From NVTR01 sp965237505 (lineage in GTDB: Bacteria > Pseudomonadota > Alphaproteobacteria > Rhodobacterales > Rhodobacteraceae), in the NCBI GenBank assembly GCA_965237505.1, contig CBDEFR010000009.1:62001-126000 (forward strand): DNA of 64,000 bases, given 5' to 3'. Positions within the stretch are counted from its first letter, which is position 1. Each line of letters opens with the position of its first letter. Shown here one piece after another: positions 25,938 to 34,678 of this stretch. Below the pieces are notes generated by a model. The model was not told the origin of the DNA, did not search any database, and saw nothing but the letters and a program-made list of their open reading frames with translations. The position numbers and the translations under genes are program-made.

Positions 25938-26758
25938 ATGTCACAGAAACCATACGGTTTGCTTTGCCCACTTTCGAAAGCCAGCGAAATTCTGGACCCA
26001 CGCTGGACGATCCAGGTGTTGTCCGAGCTTTGGGTGGGATCGACTCGCTTCAACGAAATTCGCCGTGGAATTGGCAATATTTCTCCCGGTATTTTGTCCA
26101 AACGGCTCAAAGAACTGGAAGACGCGGGAAATTCGCCGTGGAATTGGCAATATTTCTCCCGGTATTTTGTCCAAACGGCTCAAAGAACTGGAAGACGCGG
26201 GTCTGGTTGAACGCGTTGAAGGCAGCCGGCACAGTTGACTACTTTCGCACGGATAGGGGTATCGCACTGGAACCGGCGCTGAATGCGCTTGCAGCTTGGG
26301 CGCAGTGCAATATCGACGCCGAAATTGCGCTATGTGATACCGATGTTTCCACGTTGATGTGGAAAATGCGCGGTTCGATCAAAACCGAAGAGTTGCCGAT
26401 GCAACGCGTCGTCATCCGCTTTCATTTCAGTGACAAAGACCTTGCCTACCATACCTATTGGATGTTGGTCCAGCCGGGCGCGCCGGTAGAGCTTTGTTCG
26501 TCCAATTACCCGGGTCGAGACGTCGACTTGTTTGTCGAAACTACAGTTATGTCGCTTGGGGGTATATTGCTCGGACGCACCAACATTGCGCGCGAGATCG
26601 AACAGGGCGCGTTGTTTCTCAGTGGCGACGCAAGGCTGGCGCGTACGATGGATCGCTGGCTTCGCAAGTCTGAATACGCAGAAATCGACGGCATAGTCAT
26701 GCTGCCTTATAGGCCCAGAATTGGTAACGAGCGCGCCAATCTCGTAGAAAATATGTGA
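25938..26758 (+). pseudogene. HxlR-type transcription regulator, disrupted
   Basis: The N-terminus (MSQKPYGLLCPLSKASEILDPRWTIQVLSELWVG) and FNEIRRGIGNISPGILSKRL are a winged-helix HxlR domain. A 73-bp tandem duplication then shifts the frame. The C-terminal domain is found in another frame from about 26233: TVDYFRTDRGIALEPALNALAAWAQ, LCDTDVSTLMWKMR, MQRVVIRFHFSDKDLAY, an SCP2-like domain that often follows HxlR domains. Even without the duplication the frame breaks again near 26230, so at least two lesions exist. Confidence 0.8.
26056..26201 (+). repeat. 73-bp tandem duplication
   Basis: Bases 26056-26128 are repeated directly as 26129-26201; the copies look identical by eye. The unit encodes the recognition-helix part of the HxlR domain. 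As 73 is not a multiple of 3, the second copy is read out of frame. The lack of divergence points to a recent event. Confidence 0.9.
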
Positions 26759-26865
26759 TCAAGCCGTTATTCAGGCCAAATTGAGAGCGGATATTGCAGT
26801 TAACCTTAAAATTCGCCTGCAGCCCGTCAGACTGAACTTGAGATGGCGGCGATTATCGCCACAAG

Positions 26866-27049
26866 GTGGATCCAGCGGATCAATGCTGCGGTGCGCGGCC
26901 ATGACGAGGGCCTGAACTATTCGCGGTTCATCAACGGGCTGAACTTGGCTGGCATCGAGGTGGACCGCAAGATACTGGCCGATCTGGCGGTGCACGAGCC
27001 GGACGCATTTGGGGCCATTGTCGACAGGGCCAAGGCGGCGCTGGTGTAA
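26866..27049 (+). pseudogene. Diverged copy of the rplT 3' end
   Basis: These 184 bases align without gaps to rplT 24962-25145, with 21 differences by hand count, and encode WIQRINAAVRGHDEGLNYSR...KAALV with the native stop. There is no upstream half, so it cannot make L20. Most differences are silent or conservative, as expected of an allele from a related strain rather than fresh decay. It marks the far boundary of the DUF1127-HxlR stretch. Confidence 0.9.
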
Positions 27050-27245
27050 TACCCGCAAGGGTAACAGCCGCTGAGACGGCCCGACTGGGCGCCGGGCCAT
27101 CGGCAAGCATGTTTGTGAGTCGCGTCCGCGTCAAGGCCGCTCGTGCCTCGGGCCTTGACCCGGACCCGAATTACCGGGGTGGTTTGCTTGCATTCGCAAG
27201 AGCCTGTGGGTAGCAGGGCGGGGACAAAATGACAGGGGTTCGCCG

Positions 27246-28316
27246 ATGGACGATCTGAGGCGCAAAATTCTGGAATTGGTGGCGCAAGCGGCGGATGAGG
27301 CGGCGCTGGAGGATATACGCGTGGCGGCGGTGGGCAAGAAGGGCGAAGTGGCGCTGGAGATGCGCAAGCTCGGGGCAATGTCGCCTGAGCAGCGGCAGGT
27401 TGTGGGGCCGAAACTGAATGCGCTGAAGGATGAGATTATTGTAGCAATCAGCGCCAGGCGGGCCGGGCTGGCGGATGCGGCGCTCGATGAACGGTTGAAG
27501 ACCGAATGGCTGGACGTGACGCTGCCGGGGCGGGCGCGGCCCGGTGGCTCTGTGCATCCGGTCAGCCAGGTGACCGACGAGGTCAACGCGATTTTCGCCG
27601 ACATGGGGTTTGCGGTGGCCGAAGGGCCGCAGGTGGAAAGCGACTGGTATAACTTTGACGCGCTGAACATCCCGCCGGAGCATCCGACGCGGACCGAAAT
27701 GGACACGTTTTACATGCACCGCGATGCGGGCGATGACCGGCCGCCGCATGTGTTGCGGACCCATACCAGCAACGTGCAGATCAGGGCGATGGAGGCCCAA
27801 GGCGCGCCGATCCGGGTGATCGCGCCGGGACGGGTGTACCGGGCCGACTATGACCAGACCCACACGCCGATGTTCCATCAGGTCGAGGGGCTGGCGATTG
27901 ACCGTGATTTGAGCATGGCGAACCTGAAATGGGTGCTGGAGGAGTTTTTCAGCGCGTTTTTCGGGGTTGCGGTGAAGACCCGGTTTAGGGCCTCGCATTT
28001 TCCATTCACCGAGCCGAGCGCGGAGGTGGACATTCAGTGTAGCTGGGTGAACGGGCAGTTGAAGATCGGTGCGGGGGATGGCTGGATGGAGGTTCTGGGG
28101 TCGGGCATGGTGCACCCGAAGGTGTTGGCTGCGGCCGGGGTGGACCCGGAGCAGTGGCAGGGGTTTGCGTTTGGTTTGGGGGTCGACCGGATTGCGATGC
28201 TGAAATACGGGATACCGGATTTGCGGGCGTTTTTTGACAGTGATTTGCGGTGGTTACGGCATTTTGGGTTTGGGGCGCTGGAGGTGCCGACGTTGCATGG
28301 GGGGGTGAGTGGGTGA
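27246..28316 (+). CDS. pheS: Phenylalanyl-tRNA synthetase alpha subunit
   Basis: The 356-residue class II catalytic subunit. The N-terminal coiled-coil arm (residues 1-90) is followed by motif 1 around HPVSQVTDEVNAIFADMGF, motif 2 FRADYD-like YRADYDQTHTPMFHQVEGL and motif 3 FGLGVDRIAMLKYGIPDLR. All are intact. The stop overlaps the GTG of the next gene (GTGA). It is separated from pheT by an unrelated gene. Confidence 0.96.
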   Translation: MDDLRRKILELVAQAADEAALEDIRVAAVGKKGEVALEMRKLGAMSPEQRQVVGPKLNALKDEIIVAISARRAGLADAALDERLKTEWLDVTLPGRARPGGSVHPVSQVTDEVNAIFADMGFAVAEGPQVESDWYNFDALNIPPEHPTRTEMDTFYMHRDAGDDRPPHVLRTHTSNVQIRAMEAQGAPIRVIAPGRVYRADYDQTHTPMFHQVEGLAIDRDLSMANLKWVLEEFFSAFFGVAVKTRFRASHFPFTEPSAEVDIQCSWVNGQLKIGAGDGWMEVLGSGMVHPKVLAAAGVDPEQWQGFAFGLGVDRIAMLKYGIPDLRAFFDSDLRWLRHFGFGALEVPTLHGGVSG

Positions 28317-28840
28317 TCGAGAACGCGCCAACGATAATTGGCACCAGTGACTGGCTTCCATTGGTAACTACTATTGTTGCGGGTTTTTTGATTCTTGCCG
28401 GATATTCATACCAACGGCGGCTTACCTACTTAGAAACATTACGCCAACAAAAACGCGATGCATATGTTCGATTCGTGGACACTGCGTTGCACATTATGGT
28501 CGCACATATTGATGGGAAAGAAAATTCTGATCTCGCAAAATCACACAATGAATTTATGCACGCTCGATGGAGTTTACTCTTGACCGCTTCAGACGGGGTC
28601 GCCGCAGCGGCATCGAAAACGGCTGTGACCATTCAAGGCCATCTTGAACTGGTTGATGCTATTAAAAATAACAGACCGTGGCCCGCAGATTTGGACGACG
28701 CGGCCCGTAAGTTGGAAGAATCGTTTGCAAATCTGGTCCTGGAAATGCGAAAAGACTGTTTCCCTCGAACAAAGTTTTCGAAGGAAGAATTGAAGTTGGT
28801 TCTCCCGTTCTACAGGCAATTTGGCGGTAAGAACTCATGA
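28313..28840 (+). CDS. Single-helix membrane protein of unknown function inserted between pheS and pheT
   Basis: The 175-residue protein begins (GTG) MIENAPTIIGTSDWLPLVTTIV, with one transmembrane helix near 15-35 (TTIVAGFLILAGYSY), followed by a helical cytoplasmic-type domain. Its composition is A/T-richer than pheS and pheT, suggesting later acquisition. It overlaps the pheS stop, so it would be translated from the phe transcript. I recognise no domain. Confidence 0.6.
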   Translation: MIENAPTIIGTSDWLPLVTTIVAGFLILAGYSYQRRLTYLETLRQQKRDAYVRFVDTALHIMVAHIDGKENSDLAKSHNEFMHARWSLLLTASDGVAAAASKTAVTIQGHLELVDAIKNNRPWPADLDDAARKLEESFANLVLEMRKDCFPRTKFSKEELKLVLPFYRQFGGKNS

Positions 28841-28950
28841 TCGACATTAGCAATGAATATTCCGGTGCTTGTTCTTTGCGTTTGCCGAAAAAATGCCCGG
28901 AGCGTGCGGCTAGCAAGCGCCAGGCGGGGTTTCACGCCGCCGCTGCGGAT

Positions 28951-28969
28951 GGTGGGCAGATTGCCCACC
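28951..28969. repeat. Short dispersed palindrome GGTGGGCA..TGCCCACC
   Basis: GGTGGGCA, then GAT, then TGCCCACC, followed by CTACGGAGGG. This hairpin is a widespread bacterial intergenic repeat type. It lies in the gap before pheT. Confidence 0.45.
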
Positions 28970-29024
28970 CTACGGAGGGATGAGGGGCATGGATATTCTT
29001 GAGACTCTTTTTGCCCGGCTTGCC

Positions 29025-29084
29025 GGGCCGCGCCTGCCTGCCCCCCGGCAGGCGCATTCGCGCCCGCCCAGGCAGGCGCGGCCC
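29025..29084. repeat. Perfect 16-bp GC-rich inverted repeat before pheT
   Basis: GGGCCGCGCCTGCCTG (29025-29040) and its exact complement (29069-29084) enclose 28 bases that contain further GGCAGGCGC/GCGCCCGCC pairing. It ends 25 bases upstream of the pheT start. It may be a terminator or attenuator for the inserted gene, or a mobile hairpin repeat. Confidence 0.55.
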
Positions 29085-29109
29085 TCTGTTGGAATAAGGA
29101 TTACTTGAT

Positions 29110-31533
29110 ATGAAATTCACCATCAGCTGGTTGCGGGAGCATCTGGAGACCGAGGCCTCGGTGGATGGGATCACCGAGGCGCTGACCGATCTGGGGCTGG
29201 AAGTTGAGGCGGTTGAGAACCCGGCCGATGCGTTGCAGGACTTCACGCTGGGCTTGGTCAAATCGTGCGTGAAGCATCCGGATGCGGACCGGCTGACGGT
29301 GTGTCAGGTGGAGACCGACCGAGGGCTCAAGCAGATCATTTGCGGCGCACCCAATGCGCGCGCCGGGATCACCGTCGTGATCGCGCACGCGGGCATGTAT
29401 ATTCCGGGCATCGAGACCACCATCAAGACCACCATCAAGGTCGGCAAAATCCGCGGGGTCGAAAGCTTTGGCATGATGTGCTCGGAGCGCGAAATGCAGA
29501 TGAGCGACGAGCATGAGGGGATTATCGAGCTGGCCTCGGGCCAGGTGGGCGACAGCTTTGTGGACTGGCTGGCGGCGCATGAGCCGGCCCGCGTGGATGT
29601 GGTGATCGAGATCGCGATTACCCCGAACCGGCCCGATGCGCTCGGCGTGCGCGGCATTGCGCGCGATTTGGCGGCGCGCGGGCAGGGGGTTTTGAAGGCG
29701 GCGAAAGTGGCTGAGGTTGCCAGCGCTTTTGCGAGCCCGATCAATGTGACCATTGACGAGGATACCCGTGTGGACGGCTGTGAGGTGTTCATGGGGCGGC
29801 TGGTGCGCGGGGTGAAAAACCGGCCGTCGCCGCAGTGGTTGCAGGACCGGCTGCGGGCGATCGGGCTGCGGCCGATCTCGGCTTTGGTCGATATCACCCA
29901 CTTTTTTACCATTGACAGGAACCGCCCCCTGCATGTGTTTGACGCCGACAAGGTTGTGGGTGATCTGCGGGTGCATCGCGCGGGCGGCGGTGAAGTGATG
30001 CTCGGGCTGGACGAGAAGGAGCATGTGCTCTCGGCTGGCATGGTGGTGATTTCGGACGACGAAGGTGTCGCCAGCATTGCCGGGATCATGGGCGGGCTGC
30101 GGACCGGCTGCACCGCCGGCACGGTGAATGTGTTTGTCGAGGCGGCGGTGTGGGAGGTGAGGCAGGTTGCCCGCACTGGCAGGGCGCTGAAGATAATTTC
30201 CGACGCGCGCTATCGCAACGAGCGCGGCATCGATCCGGCGTTCAACGCACCGGCGATGGAGTTGGCGGCGGAAATGATCATCGAGCTGTGCGGCGGTAAG
30301 GCGTCCGGGGTGGTTGTCGCCGGTGCGGTGCCGGATGTGGCGCGCGCTTACCGGCTGGACAGCGGCCGGGTGCAGTCGCTGGTCGGGATGAGCATTCCGG
30401 CGGATGTGCAGCGGGCGACATTGACGGCGCTTGGCTTTGAACTGGACGGCGACATGGCGGCGGTGCCGTCCTGGCGGCCCGATGTGCAGGGCGAAGCTGA
30501 TCTGGTGGAAGAGATCGCGCGCGTGGCGTCGCTCGGCAAGCTCGAGGCGCGACCGATGGCGCGCATCGATGTTGGGGTGCCCAAGCCGATCCTGAGCCGC
30601 GCGCAACGCCGCGAGAGCGTTGCGCGGCGCACCGTGGCGGCGCTGGGATATCATGAATGCGTGACTTATTCGTTCATCGACGCGGCCTCGGCTGTGTTGT
30701 TCGGCGGCGGCGCGGACGCGGTGAAACTGGAAAACCCGATCTCTAGCGAAATGAGCCATATGCGCCCCGATCTGCTGCCAGGATTGCTGCAGGCGGCAGC
30801 GCGCAATCAGGCGCGGGGTTTTGCCGAAATGGCGCTGTTTGAAGTGGGGCCGGTGTTTCACGGCGGCGAGCCGGAGGACCATCAGTTGCAGGTGGCGGGG
30901 TTGCTGGTGGGGCATTCGAGCGTGCGCGATCCGCATGGGAGCCGCCGGGTGGCCGATATCTACGACGCCAAGGCCGACGCCGAGGCGGTGTTGTCGGCAA
31001 TCGGGGCACCGGCGAAAGCCATGATCCAGCGCAATGCCCCTGGCTGGTGGCATCCGGGGCGATCCGGGCAGATTTCCTTGGGACCGAAGACCATGCTGGC
31101 GGTGTTCGGCGAGGTGCACCCGCGGGTGCTGGCGGCGCTGGACGTGAAAGGCCCGGCGATGGCGTTTACGATCTGGCCGGAGCGGGTGCCGTTTGCGAAG
31201 GCGAAAACGGTCGCGCGCCCGGCGCTGGCGCTGAATGACCTGCAGGCAGTGGAGCGGGATTTCGCGTTTGTGGTGGACGCGCGCGTTGAGGCGATGGCGC
31301 TGGTCAATGCGGCCGCCGGTGCCGACAAGGTGCTGATTGAGCGGGTCGCGGTGTTTGACGAGTTCAGGGGCGCGCGCGCCGAAGCGCAGATGGGCGCGGG
31401 CAAGAAATCGCTGGCCATTTCGGTGCGGTTGCAGCCGGTTGAGAAAACCCTGACCGACAAGGATATCGAGGCGGTTTCGGCGAAGATTATCGCCGGTGTC
31501 AGCAAGGCCACCGGCGGGGTTTTGCGGGGGTGA
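29110..31533 (+). CDS. pheT: Phenylalanyl-tRNA synthetase beta subunit
   Basis: The 807-residue beta subunit. The N-terminal tRNA-binding (EMAP-like) domain (LGLVKSCVKHPDADRLTVCQV) is followed by the B3/B4 editing domain (GFGMMCSERE-type SFGMMCSEREMQ, RPISALVDITHF, AGIMGG), the B5 domain (VQSLVGMSIP...SWRPDVQGEADLVEEIARV), the catalytic-like core (HECVTYSFIDAASA, NPISSEMSHMRPDLLPGLL) and a C-terminal anticodon-binding FDX domain. It appears intact. Confidence 0.96.
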   Translation: MKFTISWLREHLETEASVDGITEALTDLGLEVEAVENPADALQDFTLGLVKSCVKHPDADRLTVCQVETDRGLKQIICGAPNARAGITVVIAHAGMYIPGIETTIKTTIKVGKIRGVESFGMMCSEREMQMSDEHEGIIELASGQVGDSFVDWLAAHEPARVDVVIEIAITPNRPDALGVRGIARDLAARGQGVLKAAKVAEVASAFASPINVTIDEDTRVDGCEVFMGRLVRGVKNRPSPQWLQDRLRAIGLRPISALVDITHFFTIDRNRPLHVFDADKVVGDLRVHRAGGGEVMLGLDEKEHVLSAGMVVISDDEGVASIAGIMGGLRTGCTAGTVNVFVEAAVWEVRQVARTGRALKIISDARYRNERGIDPAFNAPAMELAAEMIIELCGGKASGVVVAGAVPDVARAYRLDSGRVQSLVGMSIPADVQRATLTALGFELDGDMAAVPSWRPDVQGEADLVEEIARVASLGKLEARPMARIDVGVPKPILSRAQRRESVARRTVAALGYHECVTYSFIDAASAVLFGGGADAVKLENPISSEMSHMRPDLLPGLLQAAARNQARGFAEMALFEVGPVFHGGEPEDHQLQVAGLLVGHSSVRDPHGSRRVADIYDAKADAEAVLSAIGAPAKAMIQRNAPGWWHPGRSGQISLGPKTMLAVFGEVHPRVLAALDVKGPAMAFTIWPERVPFAKAKTVARPALALNDLQAVERDFAFVVDARVEAMALVNAAAGADKVLIERVAVFDEFRGARAEAQMGAGKKSLAISVRLQPVEKTLTDKDIEAVSAKIIAGVSKATGGVLRG

Positions 31534-31551
31534 ATTTTCGAGAAAAAAATC

Positions 31552-31584
31552 GAGGCCTCCGGCGGGGATATTTTGGAAAAGAAG
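31552..31584 (+). repeat. Dispersed GCCTCCGGCGGGGATATTTT motif, copy 2
   Basis: Begins 18 bases after the pheT stop: GAGGCCTCCGGCGGGGATA, TTTTGGAAAAGAAG. GCC-TCC-GGC can form a small hairpin before the T run, as in an intrinsic terminator. The closest relative is at 32423. Confidence 0.6.
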
Positions 31585-31641
31585 AACCGGTAATGCGGCG
31601 TCGACGAGACCGATGGGTCGCGCGATGGTGCAAATAGCGCT

Positions 31642-32388
31642 ATGGCAAACTGTGTATTGATCGGTTCCGGGCCCGGTGTGGGTGAGGCGATTGCGCGCCG
31701 ATTTGGCGCGGGCGGGTACCGTATTGGCCTGATTGCGCGTTCGCAGGATAGGCTTGAAAGACAGACCGATCGCCTGAAAAACCGGGGAATTCGGGTTTAT
31801 TGGGCCACTGGCAATGCCGGAATCGGCGATGAGCTGAAATCCGCCCTGTCACAGCTTAATGAGCGCATGGGGCCTTGTGATGTTTTGATCTACAATGCTG
31901 CCGTTGTGCGCCCAAAGAACCCATTGGAGCTGGCCGCAGAGGAAATGCTGGCTGAAATTTCGGTCAACCTGCTCGGGGCGCATCTGGCGGCTAAAATCGT
32001 GGCACCGGCAATGGTTGCCAAGGGCGGTGGGACGATCATTTTCACCGGCGGCGGGTTGGCATTGGAGCCGTTCCCCGAATGGACATCACTGGCGCTGGGC
32101 AAGGCGGCGTTACGCAGCCTGAGCTTTTCGCTGTTCAAAGATCTGGCGCCCAAAGGCGTGCATGTCTGCGTGATTGCGATTTGTGGAATTGTCAAAACAG
32201 GCGGGCTGTTTGATCCGGACCGCATTGCGCAAGAATACTGGCGCGTCGCCACCGGGCCGGGCGGAACAGAGATGCGCGAAGTCGTTTTTCAGCCCGTTGG
32301 GAGTGATCCGTTATACAACGACCCTGAACGGAAGCATTCTGCAACGACGATCATGCCGGGGTATGTATTGCCGTGCAGAAATTCGTAG
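31642..32388 (+). CDS. SDR-family oxidoreductase lacking the usual catalytic tyrosine
   Basis: The 248-residue Rossmann protein has GSGPGVGEAIARRFG for NAD(P) binding, LIYNAAVVRP in place of NNAG, and TGGGLALEPFPEW where the catalytic serine strand would be. At the YxxxK site it reads LALGK, so the tyrosine is replaced by leucine while the lysine is kept. It is a member of a non-classical SDR group; reaction unknown. It is followed by the interrupted LysR gene. Confidence 0.75.
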   Translation: MANCVLIGSGPGVGEAIARRFGAGGYRIGLIARSQDRLERQTDRLKNRGIRVYWATGNAGIGDELKSALSQLNERMGPCDVLIYNAAVVRPKNPLELAAEEMLAEISVNLLGAHLAAKIVAPAMVAKGGGTIIFTGGGLALEPFPEWTSLALGKAALRSLSFSLFKDLAPKGVHVCVIAICGIVKTGGLFDPDRIAQEYWRVATGPGGTEMREVVFQPVGSDPLYNDPERKHSATTIMPGYVLPCRNS

Positions 32389-32422
32389 GTTTCTGCAGCG
32401 TTGGGTTGCTCGGCTGGTTTCG

Positions 32423-32457
32423 GAGCCTTCGGCGGGGATATTTTTGCGAGAAAGAAG
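32423..32457 (+). repeat. Dispersed GCCTTCGGCGGGGATATTTT motif, copy 3
   Basis: GAGCCTTCGGCGGGGATA, TTTTTGCGAGAAAGAAG, starting about 35 bases after the SDR stop. It is nearly the same as copy 2, with the hairpin GCC-TTC-GGC and a five-T run. Confidence 0.6.
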
Positions 32458-32804
32458 CACGGGTCAGCTGGTTTGAGTAGTCACGGCGCATCCCGCGAAA
32501 ATATCCTTCTGCGCGCAGATCCGTGGCACCGCGAAATCGATGAAGGCGCGGACCTGCGGCGAGCTGCGGGCCTCTTGCGAGGTCAGCAGCCAAAATTCTG
32601 CGGTCAATTCCGGCGGCGGTTCAAAGCAGCGGATCAGATCGGGTTCCGGGTCGCCGACAAGACAGGGCAGCGTGCCGACGCCAAGCCCGGAGCCAATGAC
32701 CGCCTTCATGTTCGGCACCGTGTTGGAACGGCCAACTATGTGCTTGGGATCGGCGTGGCTGATATACCATTGGTGTCCCGAAAATCTTTGTTTGGCGCCT
32801 TCTA

Positions 32805-33967
32805 ATACCAAGGGCCATTATGCGTGACTCTTTTGGGATTCCCTTTTCGTCTCGGTTGTGATTCGCTTCTGCTACAAGCAGGAGAGACCCATGACAGTTG
32901 CGGTTACACGGTTGGATTTATCGGCGAGGGACCTTCGCGCGTCGGCGGCGAGGTCAACGGATGCGAAGGCAGCGCGGAGGATGTTGGCGATTGCGTTGGT
33001 TATGGAAGGGTCGGACCGCGCGGCGGCGGCGCGGAGCTGCGGGATGGACCGGCAAACCTTGCGCGACTGGGTGTATCGTTACAATGCCGGGGGGCTTGCG
33101 GGCCTGTCGAACCGCACGGCACCAGGGCGCACGCCTTACCTGAGCGCCGCGCAGAAGGCGGAACTTTCCGAGATCGTTCGCGCGGGTCCTGACCCTGAGG
33201 TGGACCGCGTGGTGCGTTGGCGGCGTATCGACCTGAAGCACCTGATCAAAGAGCGCTTCGGTGTTGTCATGCATGAGCGCACGGTAGGCAAACAGCTTGC
33301 CGAACTTGGGTTCAGGCGGCTTTCGGTGCGCCCCGCACATCCTCAATCGGATCCGGCCGCACAGGCGGCGTTCAAAAAAAAACTTCGCGCAGCTGGTAGC
33401 GGCGGCACTGCCGCCTGAAGCCCGCGGCAAACCACTGGAAATCTGGTTCCAAGATGAAGCGAGGATCGGACAGCAGGGAACGCTCACCCGTGTTTGGGCC
33501 AGGCGCGGAACCCGCCCGCGCGCGCCACGTGATACTCGCTACAAATGGGCTTACATATTTGGAGCCGTCTGTCCGGAACGCGCCGCTGCCGCCGCCCTCG
33601 TCATGCCCTTTGCCGATACGCAGGCGATGAATGAACACCTCGCCGAAATCGCCAAAACCGTCGTTCCAGGGGCACATGCCGTAATCGTGCTTGATGGCGC
33701 AGGCTGGCACGGTTCAAAGGCACTATGCACCCCCGACAACATCACACTTCTCCCCCTGCCGCCATACGCGCCGGAACTCAACCCGATCGAAAACGTCTGG
33801 GCCTACCTGCGCGCCAACAAACTCGCCATCTCCATCTTCGACAGTTACGACCACATCGTCGAGAAGTGCTGCGACGCGTGGAACTTCTTCGCCGAAGACA
33901 AAGAGACCGTTCAAAACATAACCTCACGCGAATACGCAAAAAGCGTCATTCTATAAGGCCGTTGGTA
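32805..33967 (+). mobile_element. IS630-family insertion sequence, copy B (1163 bp)
   Basis: Ends ATACCAAGGGCC and GGCCGTTGGTA are imperfect inverted repeats; TA flanks at 32803-32804 and 33968-33969. It is related to copy A but clearly diverged in sequence, so it is a different lineage of the same group. It interrupts the LysR gene. Confidence 0.9.
32891..33956 (+). CDS. IS630-family transposase, two frames joined across an A9 tract
   Basis: The first frame (32891-33418) is the helix-turn-helix half: ARRMLAIALVMEGSDR, AARSCGMDRQTLRDW, RRIDLKHLIKERFGV. The second (to 33956) has WFQDEARIGQQG, IVLDGAGWHGSKAL and LPPYAPELNPIENVWAYLR. They meet at nine A residues (33374-33382). Eight A residues would fuse them, so this copy needs a +1 change whereas copy A needs -1. 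Start ATG follows GGAGAG. Confidence 0.85.
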
Positions 33968-34678
33968 TAATTCGATCACATCGTGCTGCGCGATGCTGCC
34001 GATATCGGACGGGTATCCATGCGCGTCGGCGTAAGTCTCGCTGCAGTAGAGCGCCCAAGCAACATTGGGCAGGCGCTTGGCGATCAGCCGAGCGTCGTCG
34101 GGGTGCGACCCGACCCGGAAGGCAACATCAGCCTCGCCATGCACGATATCAAGGCGGCTGTCGGCGGCGACCTGTTCGACGCGCACGTCGGGGTGTTGTT
34201 TTTGAAACGCGGCGGCAATCGGGATGATGATGCGGTTGGCAATCGCTTCGGGGGCGGTCACCCGCACCACACCGGCCACGGTGCGGCGCAGGCGTTCGGC
34301 GGCGGACTGCACGTCTGCAGTTGTGCGGGCCACATTCTCGACCGATGCGAGTAAAGCCGTGCCGTGTTCGGTGAGCGTGTGGCCGCGGTTCTGCCGGTCA
34401 AACATGGTCAGGCCCAGAGCATGTTCCAGCGCCTGAATGCGGCGGTTTACGGTTGTTTGGTTAATTCCCAGAGACTTGGCGGCGCCAAGCGCCGAGCCCG
34501 CGCGCACCACCGCCAGAAATATTCGCAAATCGCTCCATTCATACATTGCTTCACTTTGCAATAATGCAAAGCGGTTGCGCAAGAGAGGGGATTTTCGCGT
34601 GCCTTGCTTGCGGGCAACCTGACGCGGCCACCGGGTTTCAAAACTCAGGAATGGTGGTGAAACACAGAAGACAAGCAG

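Larger units (their letters stand above)
32464..34546 (-). pseudogene. LysR-type regulator split by IS630
   Basis: The 5' part (from 34546) encodes MYEWSDLRIFLAVVRAGSALGAAKSLGINQTTVNRRIQALE, a LysR winged helix, and an effector domain up to ...IAQHDVIEL. The 3' part lies beyond the element: EGAKQRFSGHQWYISHADP...GVGTLPCLVGDPEPDLIR...QVRAFIDFAVPRI to 32464. Excising the element and one TA copy joins IEL to EGAKQ in frame (about 307 residues). The target gene of the regulator could be the divergent small gene at 34679. Confidence 0.88.

Noticed and set aside
29101..31119. 672-codon open frame opposite pheT
   Set aside because: Arg/His-rich antisense frame without any recognisable domain.
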